Shown here in pieces: positions 61,845 through 64,000 of a DNA stretch of 64,000 nt (position 1 is the first letter of the stretch; each line of letters opens with the position of its first letter). A program made the position numbers and the translations under genes. The notes below the pieces were generated by a model that was given only the letters and a program-made list of their open reading frames with translations, made no database searches and was not told where the DNA came from. Source of the stretch: Agromyces mangrovi (GTDB taxonomy: Bacteria > Actinomycetota > Actinomycetes > Actinomycetales > Microbacteriaceae); assembly GCF_030296695.1 (NCBI RefSeq), contig NZ_AP027737.1, positions 930,001-994,000 on the forward strand, in the 5' to 3' direction.

Positions 61845-63083
61845 TCACCAATCATGCACCGTGCCGTCGGCGAGGCGGTTGTACGGCAGGTAGGCCTGCT
61901 CGTACGGGTACTTGCCCGCCTCGTCGACGTCGAGGGTGACGCCGAGGCCCGGCTCGTCCCCCGGGTGCAGCATGCCGTCCTGCCAGGTGAACGACTGGCG
62001 GAACACCTGGTCGGTCTTGGCCCCGTGCTGCATGTACTCCTGGATGCCGAAGTTGTGGATCGCGAGGCCCAGGTGCATCGCCGCGGCCATGCCGACCGGC
62101 GAGATGTCGGTCGGGCCGTGCATGCCCGACTTGATCTGGAACATCGCCGCGTAGTCGAGCGTCTTCTTCAGCGGCGAGATGCCGCCCATGTGCGTGACCG
62201 CGCCGCGCACGTAGTCGATGAGCTGCTCGCGGATGAGGTCCTTGAAGTCCCATGCCGTGTTGAAGATCTCGCCGATCGCGAGCGGCGTCGTGGTGTGCTG
62301 GCGCACCAGGCGCAGCGCCTCCTGGTTCTCGGCGGGCGTGCAGTCCTCGAGCCAGAACAGGTCGTAGGGCTCGAGCGCCTTGCCGAGCTTCGCCGCCTGG
62401 ATCGGCGTCATGCGGTGATGCCCGTCGTGCAGCAGCGGCAGCTCGGGGCCGAACTCGTTGCGCACGGCCTCGAAGACGCCGGGCAGGTGGCGGAGGTAGG
62501 CCCGGGTGTCCCAGTCCTCCTCGACCGGCTTCGCGCCGCGGCGCGCGGGCTCGTGGTCGTAGCGCGCCTCGCCGCCGCCGGTGTCGGCGGCCTGCGACGC
62601 GATGCCGTAGATCGCCTTGAGGCCCGGCACGCCGGTCTGCACGCGGATCGCCCGGTAGCCCTGCTCCTGGTGCGAGCGGATCGAGTCGAACAGCTCGGGC
62701 AGCGACTTGCCGGAGGCGTGGCCGTACGCCATCAGCCCGGAGCGGCTCGCGCCGCCGAGCAGCTGGTACACGGGCATCCCGGCCGCCTTGCCCTTGATGT
62801 CCCACAGGGCCATGTCGACCGCGGCGATGGCCGCCATGGTGACCGGGCCGCGCCGCCAGTAGGCGCTGCGGTACAGGAACTGCCAGGTGTCCTCGATGCG
62901 CTGCGGGTCGCGGCCGATCAGCAGCGGCACCACGTGCTCGGTGAGGTACGCGACCACGGCCAGCTCGCGACCGTTGAGGGTCGCGTCGCCGAGCCCGACG
63001 AGCCCGTCGTCGGTCGTGAGCCGCAGGGTGACGAAGTTACGGTCGGGGCTGGTGACGACGACCTCGGCCTTGTCGATGATCAT
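61845..63083 (-). CDS. manD: D-mannonate dehydratase, enolase superfamily
   Basis: A 412-residue enolase-superfamily dehydratase of the ManD/RspA type, converting D-mannonate to 2-keto-3-deoxygluconate. The N-terminal capping domain is [24 protein letters not shown]; the barrel has metal ligands in [24 protein letters not shown] and [13 protein letters not shown], and the C-terminal [29 protein letters not shown]. Length and motifs fit ManD well. It starts with a GGAGG ribosome site and lies between a sugar symporter and gntK, forming a hexuronate/aldonate catabolic unit. Confidence 0.92.
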   Translation of the reverse strand: MIIDKAEVVVTSPDRNFVTLRLTTDDGLVGLGDATLNGRELAVVAYLTEHVVPLLIGRDPQRIEDTWQFLYRSAYWRRGPVTMAAIAAVDMALWDIKGKAAGMPVYQLLGGASRSGLMAYGHASGKSLPELFDSIRSHQEQGYRAIRVQTGVPGLKAIYGIASQAADTGGGEARYDHEPARRGAKPVEEDWDTRAYLRHLPGVFEAVRNEFGPELPLLHDGHHRMTPIQAAKLGKALEPYDLFWLEDCTPAENQEALRLVRQHTTTPLAIGEIFNTAWDFKDLIREQLIDYVRGAVTHMGGISPLKKTLDYAAMFQIKSGMHGPTDISPVGMAAAMHLGLAIHNFGIQEYMQHGAKTDQVFRQSFTWQDGMLHPGDEPGLGVTLDVDEAGKYPYEQAYLPYNRLADGTVHDW

Positions 63084-63141
63084 GCTGGTGTTCCTCCGTG
63101 GGGGCGGGCGGGGCGCGCGGCCCCGCCCGCGGGGTGGGTGG

Positions 63142-64000
63142 CTACTTGCGGCGGCGGCCGAAGCGGGTCGGGCGGGCCCGGCCGGTGCGGAGCGCCGCAG
63201 TGCTGAGCGACACGTCGCTCGCGGGCTTCGTGAGGCCGTCGGGGTGCTCCTCCGCCGAGATGTCGACGATGCCGCCGTGGCCGGCGACCTCCGCCTCATC
63301 GTCGCGGTGGGCCGTGATCTCCTCGACGATCTGCGCGTGGAACTTGTCGGTGAGCGGGTAGAACACCATGATCGCGCCGGCGAGGAAGACGAGCACGGCG
63401 GGGATGAGGGCGGCACCGGTGCGGATGCCCCACTCGGCCGCCGTGCCCACGACCTGCTCGCCGACCGCGTAGCCGCCGAAGCCGATCGCGTACGCGGCGA
63501 GCGCGCCGCCGACGGCCTGGCCGGCCTTGCGGGTGAACGAGAACACCGCGTAGGTGATGCCCTCGGTACGCACGCCGGTCTTCCACTCGCCGTACTCGAC
63601 GGTGTCGGCCTCGAGCGCCCAGATGAGCATGGAGACGAACATGATTCCGGGCAGGCCGATCATGCTGCCGCCGAGGGCGACCCACTCGTTCGGGGCGAAG
63701 AACGTGATCAGCTGGCCGAGCGAGCCGACCACGGCGCCGGCGATGTACGCGGTGCGCTTGCCGAAGCGGCGCACGACCATCGGCACGAACGGCGCGATCA
63801 CGAAGATCAGGGCGAGCTGCGCGAGCGAGAGCACGGGCACCAGGTAGAGCGCGTCGAACACGTCGCGCATGAGGTAGATCTGCGCGGTGGTCGACGAGAT
63901 CATGCCCGACAGCAGCAGCAGCGAGCTGATGCACAGCATGAGCAGCGGGCGGTTGCCCTTGAGGGTGGCGAACGACTGCTTCATCGTGACCTTCGGCACC
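63142..64000 (-). CDS. MFS/GPH sugar symporter, partial
   Basis: The last 280-odd residues of a glycoside-pentoside-hexuronide cation symporter; the N-terminal half lies beyond the right edge. Visible are six membrane segments, the loop [20 protein letters not shown] and [43 protein letters not shown], which is diagnostic for the GPH family. A basic C-terminal tail ([13 protein letters not shown]) follows. With manD downstream it likely imports a hexuronide or aldonate (inference). Confidence 0.85.
   Translation of the reverse strand, partial: VPKVTMKQSFATLKGNRPLLMLCISSLLLLSGMISSTTAQIYLMRDVFDALYLVPVLSLAQLALIFVIAPFVPMVVRRFGKRTAYIAGAVVGSLGQLITFFAPNEWVALGGSMIGLPGIMFVSMLIWALEADTVEYGEWKTGVRTEGITYAVFSFTRKAGQAVGGALAAYAIGFGGYAVGEQVVGTAAEWGIRTGAALIPAVLVFLAGAIMVFYPLTDKFHAQIVEEITAHRDDEAEVAGHGGIVDISAEEHPDGLTKPASDVSLSTAALRTGRARPTRFGRRRK

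Overview
The window is very G+C-rich (around 70 % or more by eye), with strong GC3 codon bias, dense same-strand gene clusters and many start codons placed 6-7 bases after a TANNNT -10 box. Gene content and order (lysS-panC-folK/B/P/E-ftsH-hpt-tilS next to ppa, a DUF3180 membrane protein, paired PH-domain membrane proteins, ClpC with a ClgR-type site, a DUF1775/CopC copper pair) point to an actinobacterium, most likely of the family Microbacteriaceae (Agromyces-like). That placement is inference from gene content; no rRNA is present. The sequence looks chromosomal: I see no insertion sequence, phage gene, CRISPR array or replication origin.

Layout. 0-2 kb: a membrane-anchored protein at the edge, argA and a divergent phosphotransferase. 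2-4.5 kb: clpC. 4.7-9.6 kb: a GT-C membrane glycosyltransferase, a pirin, a lipoprotein, cardiolipin synthase and a small membrane protein. 9.8-13.6 kb: fructose PTS operon (DeoR regulator-fruK-fruA) with a likely operator in the promoter spacer. 13.8-16.4 kb: large secreted M14 carboxypeptidase. 16.6-27.1 kb: one long minus-strand operon, ftsH-folE-folP-folB-folK-DUF3180-PH-PH-DUF2520-panC-lysS-small membrane protein, mostly with overlapping start and stop codons. 27.2-30 kb: hpt, tilS, divergent ppa plus a membrane protein. 30-32.7 kb: FAD monooxygenase and an M23 cell-wall peptidase whose promoter carries an MtrA-like repeat. 32.9-33.3 kb: tRNA-Glu, tRNA-Asp, tRNA-Phe. 33.4-35.1 kb: sdaA under a glycine riboswitch. 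35.1-36.8 kb: small alarmone synthetase followed by a leaderless-secretion, non-specific nuclease. 36.9-41.4 kb: transporter, hydrolases, DUF427, malate dehydrogenase. 41.4-46.6 kb: acyl-CoA oxidase, two paralogous membrane proteins, recQ. 46.7-48.7 kb: copper-related YcnI/CopC cluster with an unrecognised membrane protein. 48.8-57.6 kb: 5'-nucleotidase, transporter, Ski2-like helicase, AEC permease, aldo/keto reductase, DUF1353. 57.7-60.2 kb: phosphoketolase. 60.3-64 kb: hexuronate-type operon (sugar symporter, manD, gntK, LacI regulator).

Three sequence-level signals stand out. (1) Seven genes, including the essential ftsH and the folate gene folE, are each broken by one missing base in a G or C run; all are repaired by adding one G/C, which looks like systematic homopolymer undercalling in the assembly rather than gene decay. 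(2) The octamer CGGATGCC (or its complement GGCATCCG) occurs about 64 times by hand count against roughly 5-6 expected, on both strands, in coding and non-coding DNA, using otherwise rare codons, and builds some hairpins; I cannot assign it a role. (3) Several regulatory sites can be read directly: a glycine riboswitch, ClgR-like, MtrA-like and FruR-like operators, and a 23-bp element shared by two unrelated promoters.
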